The notes: generated from the letters alone by a model not told the origin. A DNA stretch of 19,425 nucleotides from Candidatus Zipacnadia bacterium (GCA_029821455.1 JALGTI010000115.1:1-19425), one strand, 5' to 3'; counted from the stretch's first letter, positions 1-8,203 are shown. Translations and numbers: made by a program.

Positions 1-1600
1 CGGGCGAAAACCCCATTTGCGGCAAGCTGCGTGTTGCGGTCTTGATGATGCGGTCAGCGGCCTCAGCGACATCATCCTCTACCAGCAGGATGCAGTCCTC
101 GCGGCGCTTGAGCCACTGGTCACGGCTTAGCAGGACCGGCTTGTTGCCGTGGTTGATGGCGTGGGCATTCCTCACGATAAGACTGCCCTGCTGCTGGCGG
201 TGAATCTCCGTCAGGCGGCATACCGGCACAGCCTCGCTGGCGACGATGTCGCGTAGAAGGTTGCCAGGGCCGACGCTGGGCAACTGATCGGCATCCCCTA
301 CCAGCACGAGCTGCGCCCCAGGCTTGATGGCTCGCAGCAGCTCACCCAGCAGGTCGCAGTCCAGAGGGTTGCTCTCGTTATGGCGGAAGCGATGGCGGAT
401 TGGGTCGTAGGACAGGAGGCGGTGGATGGTGCTGGCCGGCTTGCCGGCGAGCTGCTCCAGGCGCTTGGCGGCCCGGCCAGTGGGGCAGGCAAGCCCCACG
501 CGTTTGCCCAAGGCCTCGCAAATATCAGTCAGGGCGCGTATCACCGTTGTCTTGCCAGTACCAGGCCCACCCGTGATTACCGAGAGCCCCTCGCGCAGGG
601 CTATCGCCACCGCGTCGGATTGCTCGTCGGTAAACTCGACCTCGCCGAAGGCCTCGCGTTGGTCGAGCCAGTGGCGCAACTGGTCGTCTGCAGGAGCTGT
701 CTCAACTTCGGTGCTGAGTAGTGCATGCAGTCGCTGGGCAACCTCGCGCTCAGCCGCCAGCATCTCGGGCAGCCAAACGAGAGTATCGTCCTCAAATTCG
801 ACCCAGCCGTGCTCTTGAAGAGCGTTGAGGGGGCTTTCGAGAGCCTCGGCTGGCACCTGCAGTAAGCTAGCCGCCGCACCCGTTGACTCCTGACGTGGCA
901 GAAAGAGATGGCCCTGCGAGGTGGCCTGATGTAGGACGTGCAGCAGCCCGGCCTGTAGTCGGGAGGGGTCATCAATATCGAAGCCCGCCTGGCGGCCGAT
1001 ACGGTCGGCGGTCAGGAAGCCAATGCCCTGGACCTCGCGGGCCAGGCGGTAGGGATCGCGCTCGATAACCTCGATAGCTTGGCCACCGTAGCGCTGGTAG
1101 ATGCGAACCGCCAGGGCGCCGCCGATGCCGTGGCGCTGCAGGAAGATCATCACATTGTGGGCCTCGCGATGCTCCTGCCAGCCTTCACGAATTCTCTCCG
1201 CAAGTTTGCGTCCAATGCCGCGTACCTCGGTCAGGCGCTCAGGGTGGTGGTCCAGGATATCCAGCGTCTGCTCGCCGAAGTGCTGAATAAGGCTCTGCGC
1301 AAGCCGCTTGCGAATGCCCTTGATCAGGCCGCTACCCAAGTAAGCTGCGATAGCCTCGGTGGTTGCCGGCCGGATGGGCTCATATTCGCTGAAGCGGAAC
1401 TGGCGGCCGTAGCGCTGGTGCTGCTCCCAGTTACCACGCAGGATAAGCTGCTGGCCGGGGAAGGGCCCCGTGGTGATACCGACGACGGGGAGGCACTCAG
1501 CCTGCCCCTCGACACGGAGGCGGGCCACGGTCCAGCCGCTTTCGGGGTTGTGGTAGGTGACGCGTTCGACGGTGCCCTTGAGCGTCTCTAAGTCAGACAT
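1..1600 (-). CDS. recD2: RecD2-type (RecD/TraA family) DNA helicase, 3' end cut by window edge, motif II absent
   Basis: RecD2 is a 5'-3' SF1B DNA helicase of recombination and repair that works without RecBC. The reading frame is open from ATG at 1600 to the left edge (533 residues seen). The family is usually about 710-800 residues, so the C-terminal helicase 2A/2B end lies outside. Seen: an N-terminal OB-like region, helix-hairpin-helix repeats (about residues 85-230, e.g. VRGIGRKLAERI and VQGIGFLTADRIG), Walker A GGPGTGKTT (344-352), motif Ia CPTGRAAKRL, motif III LVGDADQLPSVGPGN (433-447) and LTEIHRQ (463-469). Between NPLDCDLL and LLRAIKPGA, where the family has the IVDEASM-type motif II, only Gly-Glu (419-420) is present, so about 13 residues are missing in frame. 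The start is preceded by AGGA. It is 17 nt downstream of the epimerase gene and probably co-transcribed with it. The family call is very sure; activity is doubtful as written. Confidence 0.93.
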   Translation of the reverse strand, partial: MSDLETLKGTVERVTYHNPESGWTVARLRVEGQAECLPVVGITTGPFPGQQLILRGNWEQHQRYGRQFRFSEYEPIRPATTEAIAAYLGSGLIKGIRKRLAQSLIQHFGEQTLDILDHHPERLTEVRGIGRKLAERIREGWQEHREAHNVMIFLQRHGIGGALAVRIYQRYGGQAIEVIERDPYRLAREVQGIGFLTADRIGRQAGFDIDDPSRLQAGLLHVLHQATSQGHLFLPRQESTGAAASLLQVPAEALESPLNALQEHGWVEFEDDTLVWLPEMLAAEREVAQRLHALLSTEVETAPADDQLRHWLDQREAFGEVEFTDEQSDAVAIALREGLSVITGGPGTGKTTVIRALTDICEALGKRVGLACPTGRAAKRLEQLAGKPASTIHRLLSYDPIRHRFRHNESNPLDCDLLGELLRAIKPGAQLVLVGDADQLPSVGPGNLLRDIVASEAVPVCRLTEIHRQQQGSLIVRNAHAINHGNKPVLLSRDQWLKRREDCILLVEDDVAEAADRIIKTATRSLPQMGFSP

Positions 1601-1617
1601 TCATCCTGAGTTTGTGG

Positions 1618-2424
1618 TTAGTCGCTTCCCATACACTCGTGTAGGTAGGCCACGGAGCGAGGGAGGACCTCCTCCGGCGGCCCCGACAGGCCGCACTCAA
1701 AGGCCAGATAGCGGTCGAAACCGACCGCCTTGAGGGCCGCAAAGCCGGCGGTGAAGTCGGTCATCCCGGTGCCTGGCTCCAGGCGGGTATTATCAGCGAG
1801 GTGGCAATGAGCACAGACATCGCCAACCTGTCGCAGTGTCTCGGCTATGTTGGTCTCCTCGATGCTCATGTGGAAGAAATCGGACATTAGCCTGACGGCA
1901 GGGCTGTTCACCTCGCGGACAATCTGTGCACCTTCAGCCTGGTCCTTCAGCGAATCGCTCTCATAACGATTGAGCGGCTCAAGGAATAGTACGGAGCCGC
2001 ACTGCTCGCCAAAGTCGGCAATCTCGCGCAGCATTACCACAAGCAGCTCCATCTCCAACTCGTGGCTGGACTTGTATGGCGAGAGGTCGGGGATGCGGGG
2101 ATCCCGATTGAAGATGGGGACAGTGATCGGACCCCAGCCGGGTGCGACCTCAGCGGCACGTTCCATTATCTTCTTGACCGCATCAATCGTGGCCTGGCGT
2201 TCGGCCGGATCGGGGTGTACCAGGCGGGCTTGGTAGCCACCGCAGGTTGAGCTGGGCCGCACCGTGCTGTCGGCCAGCACGGCCTTACGCTCGGCCCAGG
2301 CTTTATCATCGAGCACGAAGGCACCGTTGAGCTCCACGCCTTCGAAGCCGTACTTCTCCATGTTAACAATTCTATCGGCGAAACACTCTCCTGGCACGAG
2401 CCCTTCCTGACAGGACAGTCTCAT
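1618..2424 (-). CDS. Sugar phosphate isomerase/epimerase (xylose-isomerase-like TIM barrel, AP_endonuc_2 family)
   Basis: Cytosolic TIM-barrel enzyme of the family that includes ketose 3-epimerases, hydroxypyruvate isomerase and IolE/IolI; the exact substrate cannot be read from sequence. Length 268 residues, normal for the family. The expected metal ligands are visible: Glu149 in LFLEPLNRYE, Asp182 and His185 in SDFFHMSIEE, His208 in HCHLADNTR and Glu243 in AFECGLSG. The segment HLADNTRLEPGTGMTDF matches the family's HLADSNR-PG-G-DF signature, with Met where His is common. The start at 2424 is chosen because AGAGGTG lies 6-7 nt upstream; a longer frame to 2466 would add 14 unconserved residues and bury that site. 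It is first in a two-gene minus-strand unit with recD2, a pairing with no obvious functional link. Family call sure, substrate unknown. Confidence 0.9.
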   Translation of the reverse strand: MRLSCQEGLVPGECFADRIVNMEKYGFEGVELNGAFVLDDKAWAERKAVLADSTVRPSSTCGGYQARLVHPDPAERQATIDAVKKIMERAAEVAPGWGPITVPIFNRDPRIPDLSPYKSSHELEMELLVVMLREIADFGEQCGSVLFLEPLNRYESDSLKDQAEGAQIVREVNSPAVRLMSDFFHMSIEETNIAETLRQVGDVCAHCHLADNTRLEPGTGMTDFTAGFAALKAVGFDRYLAFECGLSGPPEEVLPRSVAYLHECMGSD

Positions 2425-2733
2425 TGTGAACACCTCTTTAGCTTGTGGATTGGGGTCAGGTGGCAATTCAATGTGATTATGTCTCTCACCTTCCGGAACA
2501 GAAGGAATAGACCCTCGGATGCTGATCCAAGGGGAACGTTGGCAGTGAGCCAGGGGTCGGGTAGAATCGGCATTGAGACATGCGATGTCGAAGTGCCCCC
2601 AGAGGCAGGTGGGGCGGTCTGGTCAATCAAGGCAGAGCCCACGGAGGGCCACTCCCTGTCGGACTTCTGCATACAGCTTTCTGGTGACTGCATCCCGCTG
2701 CTCAGCGACGCGCCCGGGCGGGTGCTGCAGCCG
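2425..2733. other. Intergenic region between divergent transcription units, no gene seen
   Basis: With the promoter segment to 2806 this makes about 380 bases without a supported gene. Open frames exist on both strands but none shows a recognisable motif or a good start. On the minus strand the leader of the epimerase gene must lie here. A CATAAT hexamer is present near 2476-2481 (minus), but I see no partner -35 at a proper distance. A short palindrome GACAT-GCG-ATGTC occurs near 2576-2588, of unknown meaning. On the plus strand the region ends in the strong promoter at 2734. Confidence 0.5.
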
Positions 2734-2762
2734 TTGACAGAGCGTGAGAAGTAGGCTACAAT
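2734..2762 (+). promoter_or_regulatory. Near-consensus sigma70-type promoter for the activase-carB-mtnA unit
   Basis: TTGACA at 2734-2739 matches the -35 consensus perfectly. TACAAT at 2757-2762 matches the -10 at five of six positions, and the spacer is exactly 17 nt. The predicted start near 2769 would give a leader of about 38 nt before the ATG at 2807. No other plus-strand promoter of this quality was noticed before carB, so this one probably also serves carB and mtnA. Confidence 0.75.
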
Positions 2763-2806
2763 AACTGCCGGGCCCTGGCCAGTAGAGGCGGGGCTTTATT
2801 ATAGCG

Positions 2807-3091
2807 ATGACCGGCATCATCTTCGATATCAAGAAATTCCCTATCCACGACGGGTCCGGCATTCGTACCACGGTTTTCTTCAAGGGATGCCCGTTGCACT
2901 GCTATTGGTGCCATAACCCGGAGTCCATCGTGCCCGGTCCCAAATTGGCCCAACTCCCGCAAAACTGTATCAAGTGTGGCAAATGCATACAAAGCTGTCT
3001 GGAGGGTGCCATCGGTTGTGGCAAGGAACAGGTGCGAGAGTTGGCGAATCTAATCAACGACCTTGGGGTGGAGTGCACGGTAGGGGGATAG
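2807..3091 (+). pseudogene. Glycyl-radical-enzyme activating protein (PflA-like radical SAM), reduced to N- and C-terminal ends
   Basis: Family members use a [4Fe-4S] cluster and S-adenosylmethionine to install the glycyl radical on pyruvate formate-lyase-type enzymes, and are usually about 300 residues; this frame has 94. Seen: the typical start IIFDIKKFPIHDGSGIRTT, the radical-SAM triad C28-PLH-C32-YW-C35, NPES, then a ferredoxin-like C54-C57-C60-C64 motif and GAI (67-69). It then passes within a few residues to a tail, KEQVRELANLINDLGVECT then VGG, that resembles the usual C-terminal end of these proteins. The second ferredoxin cluster, the SGGEP SAM-binding motif and the rest of the barrel are absent. 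The simplest reading is an in-frame internal deletion of about 600 nt around 3010-3028. No glycyl radical enzyme partner is in the window. A true mini-protein is possible but less likely. Confidence 0.72.
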
Positions 3092-3095
3092 GCTT

Positions 3096-3170
3096 ATGAC
3101 TCCGTGGGCCGAACCGATCGCCGCTCGCACTCTGCGGGCGGCGTTCTTCGTGAGCGGCGGCGTAGACTAA
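3096..3170 (+). CDS. Possible 24-codon leader ORF upstream of carB
   Basis: ATG at 3096 follows a purine-rich GGGGGA by about 7 nt and opens 24 codons (MTPWAEPIAARTLRAAFF, then VSGGVD) ending in TAA at 3168-3170. That is 17 nt before the carB ATG, with the carB ribosome site GAAGGAGAG in between. The spacing would allow translational coupling. The stretch also holds a CGCCGC/GCGGCG inverted repeat (3119-3124 and 3138-3143). I do not recognise the peptide. It may be a leader, a remnant of another gene, or chance. Confidence 0.3.
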   Translation: MTPWAEPIAARTLRAAFFVSGGVD

Positions 3171-3187
3171 GAATTGAAGGAGAGAAA

Positions 3188-6100
3188 ATGCCACGACGCG
3201 ATGACTACCGCAAGATAATGATTATCGGATCAGGGCCGATCGTGATTGGGCAAGCGTGCGAGTTTGACTACTCCGGCACCCAGGCGTGCAAGGCGCTGCT
3301 TGAGGAGGGGTTGGAGGTGGTGTTAGTCAACTCGAATCCAGCCACCATTATGACGGACCCTGAGATGGCCAGCCGTACGTACATAGAGCCGCTGACGCCT
3401 GAGAGCATCGCCGCGATCATCGAGCGGGAGAAGCCTGATGCGCTCCTGCCGACTGTGGGTGGGCAGACGGGGCTGAATCTGGCCCTGACCCTGTCTGAGA
3501 CGGGGGTGCTGTCGAGGCACAATGTGACCCTGATTGGCGCCAAGCGAATGGCCATCAAGAAAGCCGAGGACCGGGAACTCTTCAAGGATGCGATGCTGTC
3601 GGCGGGCCTGGAGGTGCCGCGCAGCGGCTTTGCCACGAATCTACGAGATGCCCGTAGATTGGCTAAGGAGATAGGTTTCCCCCTCATCGTGAGGCCTTCG
3701 GCGACGTTAGGTGGCACCGGCGGCGGCGATGCTTACGATATGGAAGGCTTTGAGGTCGCCGTCGCACGCGGTTTGGATGCCAGCCCGATGAATGAGCTGC
3801 TTATCGAAGAATCGGTGTTGGGATGGAAAGAGTACGAGCTGGAAGTGATGCGAGACAACAAGGACAATGTAATAGTCATCTGCTCTATCGAGAACTTCGA
3901 CCCGATGGGCATCCACACCGGCGATTCTATCACTGTAGCGCCGGCCCAGACGCTGACGGACCGCGAATATCACAAAATGCGCGACCAGGCGATCCGCTGT
4001 ATCCGTGAGATTGGGGTCGAGACCGGCGGCAGCAACATCCAGTGGGCTGTCAACCCTGAGGACGGGCGCATGGTGATGATTGAGATGAATCCACGCGTCA
4101 GCCGCTCCTCGGCCCTGGCGTCGAAGGCGACCGGCTTCCCGATTGCCAAGATTGCAGCGAAGCTGGCCGTCGGTTACAGCCTTGATGAGCTTCCCAACGA
4201 CATCACTAAACAGACGCCCGCTAGCTTTGAGCCGACCATTGATTATGTGGTGACCAAGATTCCGCGCTGGGCCTTCGAGAAGTTTCCCGGAGCAGATGAG
4301 CGGCTAATGACGCAGATGAAGTCGGTGGGAGAGGCGATGTCCATTGGCCGAACGTTCCAGGAGAGTCTGCAGAAGGGAATCCGCTCCCTGGAAATTGGAC
4401 GCTTTGGCCTGGGGGCCGACGGCAAGGGCAGGCACTATGATGAGATGGACTGGCCGGAGCTGAAGACGCTGCTGCAAGTGCCACATCCCGACCGGCTATT
4501 CGAACTCCGCAGTGCGATGCGCAAGGGCGCGACGGTGGAGGACCTGTTTGAGATCACAAAGATTGACCGGTGGTTCCTGCGTGAGATGGCGGAGATCGTC
4601 CAGATGCAGGATGACCTGGCGCAATACCGGCCCGGGGGAGCTAAGGGCGGGGCCAAGGAGAATGGCAAGTATCGCCCGCCGCTTGACGCGGGGCATTTGC
4701 GCGAGTTGAAGCGTGCAGGGTTCTCTGACCGGCAGATTGCGGTTCTCACTCAGAGCGAGGACGACCTGATCCGCGAAATGCGCAAAGAGGCAGGGATTGA
4801 ACCGACCGTGAAGCTGGTTGACACCTGCGCGGGAGAGTTCGAGGCGGAGACTCCTTACTTTTACCTTACATACGAACGCGAAGACGAGTTCCGGCCCAGT
4901 AAGAAGAAGAACATCATCATCCTCGGCGGCGGGCCGAATCGTATCGGCCAGGGAATCGAGTTTGATTACTGCTGCGTCCATGCTGCCTTCGCCCTGCAGG
5001 AGCGCGGATTCGAGACCATCATAGTCAACAGCAACCCCGAAACAGTTAGCACGGACTACGACACCTCGGACAAGCTGTACTTCGAACCCCTGACCATCGA
5101 GGATGTGCTCAACATCTGCGACAAGGAGCAACCGCACGGCGTGCTAGTACAGTTCGGTGGCCAGACGCCGCTAAACATTGCCAAAGACCTCCAACGCCAC
5201 GGTGTGCCCATCCTGGGGACATCACCGGATGCCATCGCCAGGGCCGAGGACCGCGAATCATTCAAACAGATGCTTCAGAAGCTTGGCCTGCTTCAGCCGC
5301 CCAATGATACGGCCACATCCACTGAGGGGGCGCTGGATGCGGCCAGGGAGATCGGCTATCCGATTGTGGTGCGGCCCTCGTTCGTGCTGGGCGGCAGGGC
5401 GATGCAGATTGTATGGAATGACGCCCAGCTTGAGAAGTATATGGAGCTTGCCGTGGAGGCCTCGCCGGAGTATCCCGTGCTGATTGACAAGTTCCTGGAG
5501 GACGCCATCGAAATTGACGTGGATGCCATCGCCGATGGACAGCGCTGTGTCATCGGCGGCATAATGGAGCACATCGAGGAGGCCGGCATTCACTCGGGGG
5601 ATTCGGCCTGCGTGCTGCCGGCGTTCTCGCTGGCTGAGACAGAGCTAAAGGAGATTGCAGCGACGACCCGGGCCCTGGCGCTGGAACTAGATGTGGTCGG
5701 GTTGCTCAATGTCCAGTACGCAATTAAGAATGATGACCTGTATGTGCTTGAAGTCAACCCGCGAGCGTCGCGGACGATCCCCTACGTCTCCAAGGCCATT
5801 GGTGTGCCACTGGCCAAGTTGGCCGCCCGCGTGATGGCCGGCGAGAGCCTGGAGGAGGTGGGCTTCACTGAGGAAGTTGATATCGAGCACTTCGCGGTGA
5901 AGGCGCCAGTTTTCCCGTTCAACCGCTTTGTCGGCATAGACACACTGCTGGGCCCGGAGATGAAGAGTACGGGCGAGGTTATGGGGATAGACCATACGTT
6001 TGGCGCAGCGTTTGCCAAGGCTGCTATCGCATCGGGTCTCAATCTGCCGACCCGTGGCACAGTCTTCATCTCAGTTCGCAACCGCGACAAGCGGGACGCC

Positions 6101-6484
6101 ATCTTTGTGGCGAAACAGTTAGCCGATATGGGCTTCGGCATCGTCGCTACCGAGGGCACGGCCCGGGCGTTGCGCAAGGGTGGTATAGATGCCGAGGTCA
6201 TCTATCGTGTGAGTGACCCGCGCGGACGCAACGCGATAGACCTCATCCACGAGGGCCGCATTGACCTGATCATCAACACTCCATCAGGAGCAGAACCGCG
6301 TGAGGACGAGCGGCTGATCCGTGCGGAGGCAGTGGCGTTCGGTGTGGCCTGTATCACCACGATGACCGGAGCGATGGTGGCTGTGCTGGCCGTGGAGATG
6401 CTGCAGAAAGGCGCAGTGGATGTCAAATCGCTGCAGGAATATCACGAGGATATTCTCGCAGCTCTGGGTGAGCAGGGGGACTAG
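3188..6484 (+). CDS. carB: Carbamoyl phosphate synthase large subunit
   Basis: Catalyses formation of carbamoyl phosphate from bicarbonate, ammonia (delivered by CarA from glutamine) and two ATP, feeding pyrimidine and arginine synthesis in the cytosol. The 1098 residues are slightly above the usual 1060-1080. Seen: two ATP-grasp halves, the first beginning KIMIIGSGPIVIGQACEFDY with VRPSATLGGTGGG and MIEMNPRVSRSSALASKATG, the second beginning IIILGGGPNRIGQGIEFDYC with VVRPSFVLGGRAM and VLEVNPRASRTIPYVSKA. A central oligomerisation domain and a C-terminal MGS-like allosteric domain (about 960-1098, with VATEGTARALRKGGI and INTPSG) follow. The start at 3188 has GAAGGAGAG just upstream; an in-frame start at 3104 lacks one and adds a low-complexity Arg-rich leader. 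carA is not adjacent, which is unusual. It is followed after 2 nt by mtnA. Confidence 0.97.
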   Translation: MPRRDDYRKIMIIGSGPIVIGQACEFDYSGTQACKALLEEGLEVVLVNSNPATIMTDPEMASRTYIEPLTPESIAAIIEREKPDALLPTVGGQTGLNLALTLSETGVLSRHNVTLIGAKRMAIKKAEDRELFKDAMLSAGLEVPRSGFATNLRDARRLAKEIGFPLIVRPSATLGGTGGGDAYDMEGFEVAVARGLDASPMNELLIEESVLGWKEYELEVMRDNKDNVIVICSIENFDPMGIHTGDSITVAPAQTLTDREYHKMRDQAIRCIREIGVETGGSNIQWAVNPEDGRMVMIEMNPRVSRSSALASKATGFPIAKIAAKLAVGYSLDELPNDITKQTPASFEPTIDYVVTKIPRWAFEKFPGADERLMTQMKSVGEAMSIGRTFQESLQKGIRSLEIGRFGLGADGKGRHYDEMDWPELKTLLQVPHPDRLFELRSAMRKGATVEDLFEITKIDRWFLREMAEIVQMQDDLAQYRPGGAKGGAKENGKYRPPLDAGHLRELKRAGFSDRQIAVLTQSEDDLIREMRKEAGIEPTVKLVDTCAGEFEAETPYFYLTYEREDEFRPSKKKNIIILGGGPNRIGQGIEFDYCCVHAAFALQERGFETIIVNSNPETVSTDYDTSDKLYFEPLTIEDVLNICDKEQPHGVLVQFGGQTPLNIAKDLQRHGVPILGTSPDAIARAEDRESFKQMLQKLGLLQPPNDTATSTEGALDAAREIGYPIVVRPSFVLGGRAMQIVWNDAQLEKYMELAVEASPEYPVLIDKFLEDAIEIDVDAIADGQRCVIGGIMEHIEEAGIHSGDSACVLPAFSLAETELKEIAATTRALALELDVVGLLNVQYAIKNDDLYVLEVNPRASRTIPYVSKAIGVPLAKLAARVMAGESLEEVGFTEEVDIEHFAVKAPVFPFNRFVGIDTLLGPEMKSTGEVMGIDHTFGAAFAKAAIASGLNLPTRGTVFISVRNRDKRDAIFVAKQLADMGFGIVATEGTARALRKGGIDAEVIYRVSDPRGRNAIDLIHEGRIDLIINTPSGAEPREDERLIRAEAVAFGVACITTMTGAMVAVLAVEMLQKGAVDVKSLQEYHEDILAALGEQGD

Positions 6485-6486
6485 TA

Positions 6487-7533
6487 ATGAGCGTTGGCAT
6501 TCCGCCGACAGTAGCATGGGTTGAGGGTGATGGCGGGCCGGTGGTGCGGCTGTTAGACCAGACGCGCCTGCCTGCGGAGAAGGTGATGCTGGATTGCCCC
6601 TCAGTGCACGAACTCTGTGACGCCATCAGGCGGCTGGCAGTCAGGGGCGCACCGGCAATTGGCTGCGCAGCGGCGCTGGGGATGGCGCTGGCGGCGCATC
6701 TGAGTGAAGCGCAAACAGGAGACGAACTGCTCAGCGAGCTGGAGCGTGCGCGGGAGCAGTTGGCAGCAACCAGGCCCACTGCAGTCAACCTGTTCTGGGC
6801 GCTGGAGCGGATGATGAACCGGGCGCGGGAGGTGGCCAATGCGCCGCCCGCCGCCATTGCACTGATCCTGACCGCCGAGGCCCAACTCATCATGGCCGAC
6901 GACCTGGGGCGCTGCCACGCCATCGGCAAGCACGGGGCCGAGTTGATACCCCACAGGGCCAACATCCTGACCCACTGCAACGCCGGGGCGTTGGCGACGG
7001 CCGGCTATGGGACGGCACTGGGCGTTATCCGCGCGGCGCACGCGGCAGGGAAAGAGATTCATGTGTGGGTGGATGAGACGCGACCCCTGCTGCAGGGAGC
7101 CCGCCTGACCGCGTGGGAGTTGACTCGTGACGGCATCCCTTGCACCGTGATCTGCGACAATATGGCAGCTTCGCTGATGCGGCAGGGGAAAGTTGATTGT
7201 GTGGTCGTGGGGGCTGACCGCATCGCAGCCAACGGAGATGTGGCTAATAAGATTGGCACCTATGCGCTCGCCTGCCTGTGTGAGAAGCACAGCCTGCCGC
7301 AGTACGTTGCCGCGCCGCTGTCAACGGTGGACCTTAGCATCACGAGCGGGGACGATATACCCATCGAGGAACGCTCGGCTGACGAAATCCGCACCCTCGG
7401 CGAACGGCAGTTATGCCCGGCCGACGCCCAGGTCTACAACCCCGCCTTCGATGTCACTCCACACGAGCTTGTATCAGCTATCATCACCGAGCGAGGAGTG
7501 ATACGGGAGCCGTATGAGGAAGGGTTGAGGTGA
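6487..7533 (+). CDS. mtnA: S-methyl-5-thioribose-1-phosphate isomerase
   Basis: Converts 5-methylthioribose-1-phosphate to 5-methylthioribulose-1-phosphate in methionine salvage; some homologues act on related pentose or deoxyribose phosphates. The 348 residues are full length for the aIF-2B-like family. Seen: RRLAVRGAPAIG (48-59), ATRPTAVNLFWAL, the catalytic-Cys motif THCNAGALATAGYGTALGV with Cys164, ETRPLLQGARLTAWEL (197-212), CDNMAASLM, and the catalytic-Asp motif VGADRIAANGDVANKIGTY with Asp244. The start is preceded by AGGGGGA, and the carB stop lies only 2 nt upstream, so the two genes are almost certainly one transcript. No other methionine-salvage gene is present. After the stop, GTCCC/GGGAC (about 7536-7555) is too weak and T-poor to call a terminator. 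Confidence 0.95.
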   Translation: MSVGIPPTVAWVEGDGGPVVRLLDQTRLPAEKVMLDCPSVHELCDAIRRLAVRGAPAIGCAAALGMALAAHLSEAQTGDELLSELERAREQLAATRPTAVNLFWALERMMNRAREVANAPPAAIALILTAEAQLIMADDLGRCHAIGKHGAELIPHRANILTHCNAGALATAGYGTALGVIRAAHAAGKEIHVWVDETRPLLQGARLTAWELTRDGIPCTVICDNMAASLMRQGKVDCVVVGADRIAANGDVANKIGTYALACLCEKHSLPQYVAAPLSTVDLSITSGDDIPIEERSADEIRTLGERQLCPADAQVYNPAFDVTPHELVSAIITERGVIREPYEEGLR

Positions 7534-7611
7534 GGTCCCTAACCGCACAAATTGGGACAGAGTAGTGACCGTTGATATCTCATTCAGAGACACACGTGGA
7601 GGGTACGTGAA

Positions 7612-8203
7612 ATGATCACTGAGCAGGAATACACAGCGCTTCTGGAAAAGTGCCGTGCCGTGCCATCTACCAAGAGCAACTACCTTGAAAGCGATTTTGT
7701 CAGGAACGTCTTCCTGACGGTGCTCGATTTTCAGATGCATTTCAACGCGGTCGAGAATGCAATGGCATACTACCACGCTAACTGCGAGCAAGAAATCAGG
7801 ACTTTCGAAGACCTAAGAGTGCTGCTGTCGCATTATACTGACGATAAGGAAGGTAATTCGGCCGTCGCGCAATATTTGTGGGGGAACTGTCACTGGACGA
7901 GAGTGGCATTGATGCGCCGTTTCCTGATTTACCTTGGATCGATTGGCGTGACTACGCAGGAACGCCTGGTAGAGTGGGCGCAGACCAGCGACTTCAAACG
8001 AGATTTCGAGGGCAAGGTCAAGGGCATGGGATATGCGATATATCAGTGGCTTGTGATGCGGCAGGGCCGCCGTCGGGCACAGCGTCACAGATAAGGAACT
8101 TGTTCGAGCGCTTGAACGAGTGGCGCGTGACCTGGACCTGAAGGCTTATGAGTTAGACTGGCGGATATGGGAGCACGAGAAGGCCAGAAGCACCGCGTCA
8201 TAG
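7612..8203 (+). pseudogene. Helix-hairpin-helix, DNA-glycosylase-like protein, interrupted by a frameshifting internal deletion
   Basis: The first frame (7612-8094) opens with a good ribosome site (GGAGGG, about 10 nt from the ATG) and gives 152 plausible residues ending VKGMGYAIYQWLVMRQG. It then turns into Arg-rich nonsense (RRRAQRHR) and stops. The +1 frame from about 8070 gives VGHSVTDKELVRALERVARD, then DLKAYELDWRIWEHEKARSTAS, stopping at 8203, which reads as a genuine C-terminus. In proteins of this type the HhH-like KGxGxAxYQ(W/Y)L segment is, from memory, followed by a VDTVKPDVHV-like loop comparable to the catalytic loop of HhH-GPD glycosylases; that loop is missing here. The inference is a deletion of roughly 45-55 nt, not a multiple of three, near 8062-8075. 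The glycosylase relationship is tentative; the broken state is well supported. It converges on the phosphodiesterase gene, with 14 nt between the stops. Confidence 0.62.

Noticed and set aside
1079..1591. Long plus-strand open frame of 170 codons
   Set aside because: It is antisense to recD2, whose minus-strand protein has clear domain motifs throughout; the plus frame shows no recognisable motif.
2443..2754. Plus-strand frame of 103 codons before the activase
   Set aside because: No ribosome site or motif, and it overlaps the control regions of two divergent units.
3119..3143. CGCCGC/GCGGCG hairpin before carB as a terminator
   Set aside because: The 13-nt loop and lack of a T-run make intrinsic termination unlikely; kept only as part of the leader observation.
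4496..5137. Minus-strand open frame of 213 codons inside carB
   Set aside because: Shadow of carB; high G+C third positions keep the complementary frame open.
6601..7290. Minus-strand open frame of 229 codons inside mtnA
   Set aside because: Shadow of mtnA, which is full length with catalytic motifs.
7536..7555. GTCCC/GGGAC inverted repeat after mtnA as a terminator
   Set aside because: Only a 5-bp stem, a large loop and no T-run.
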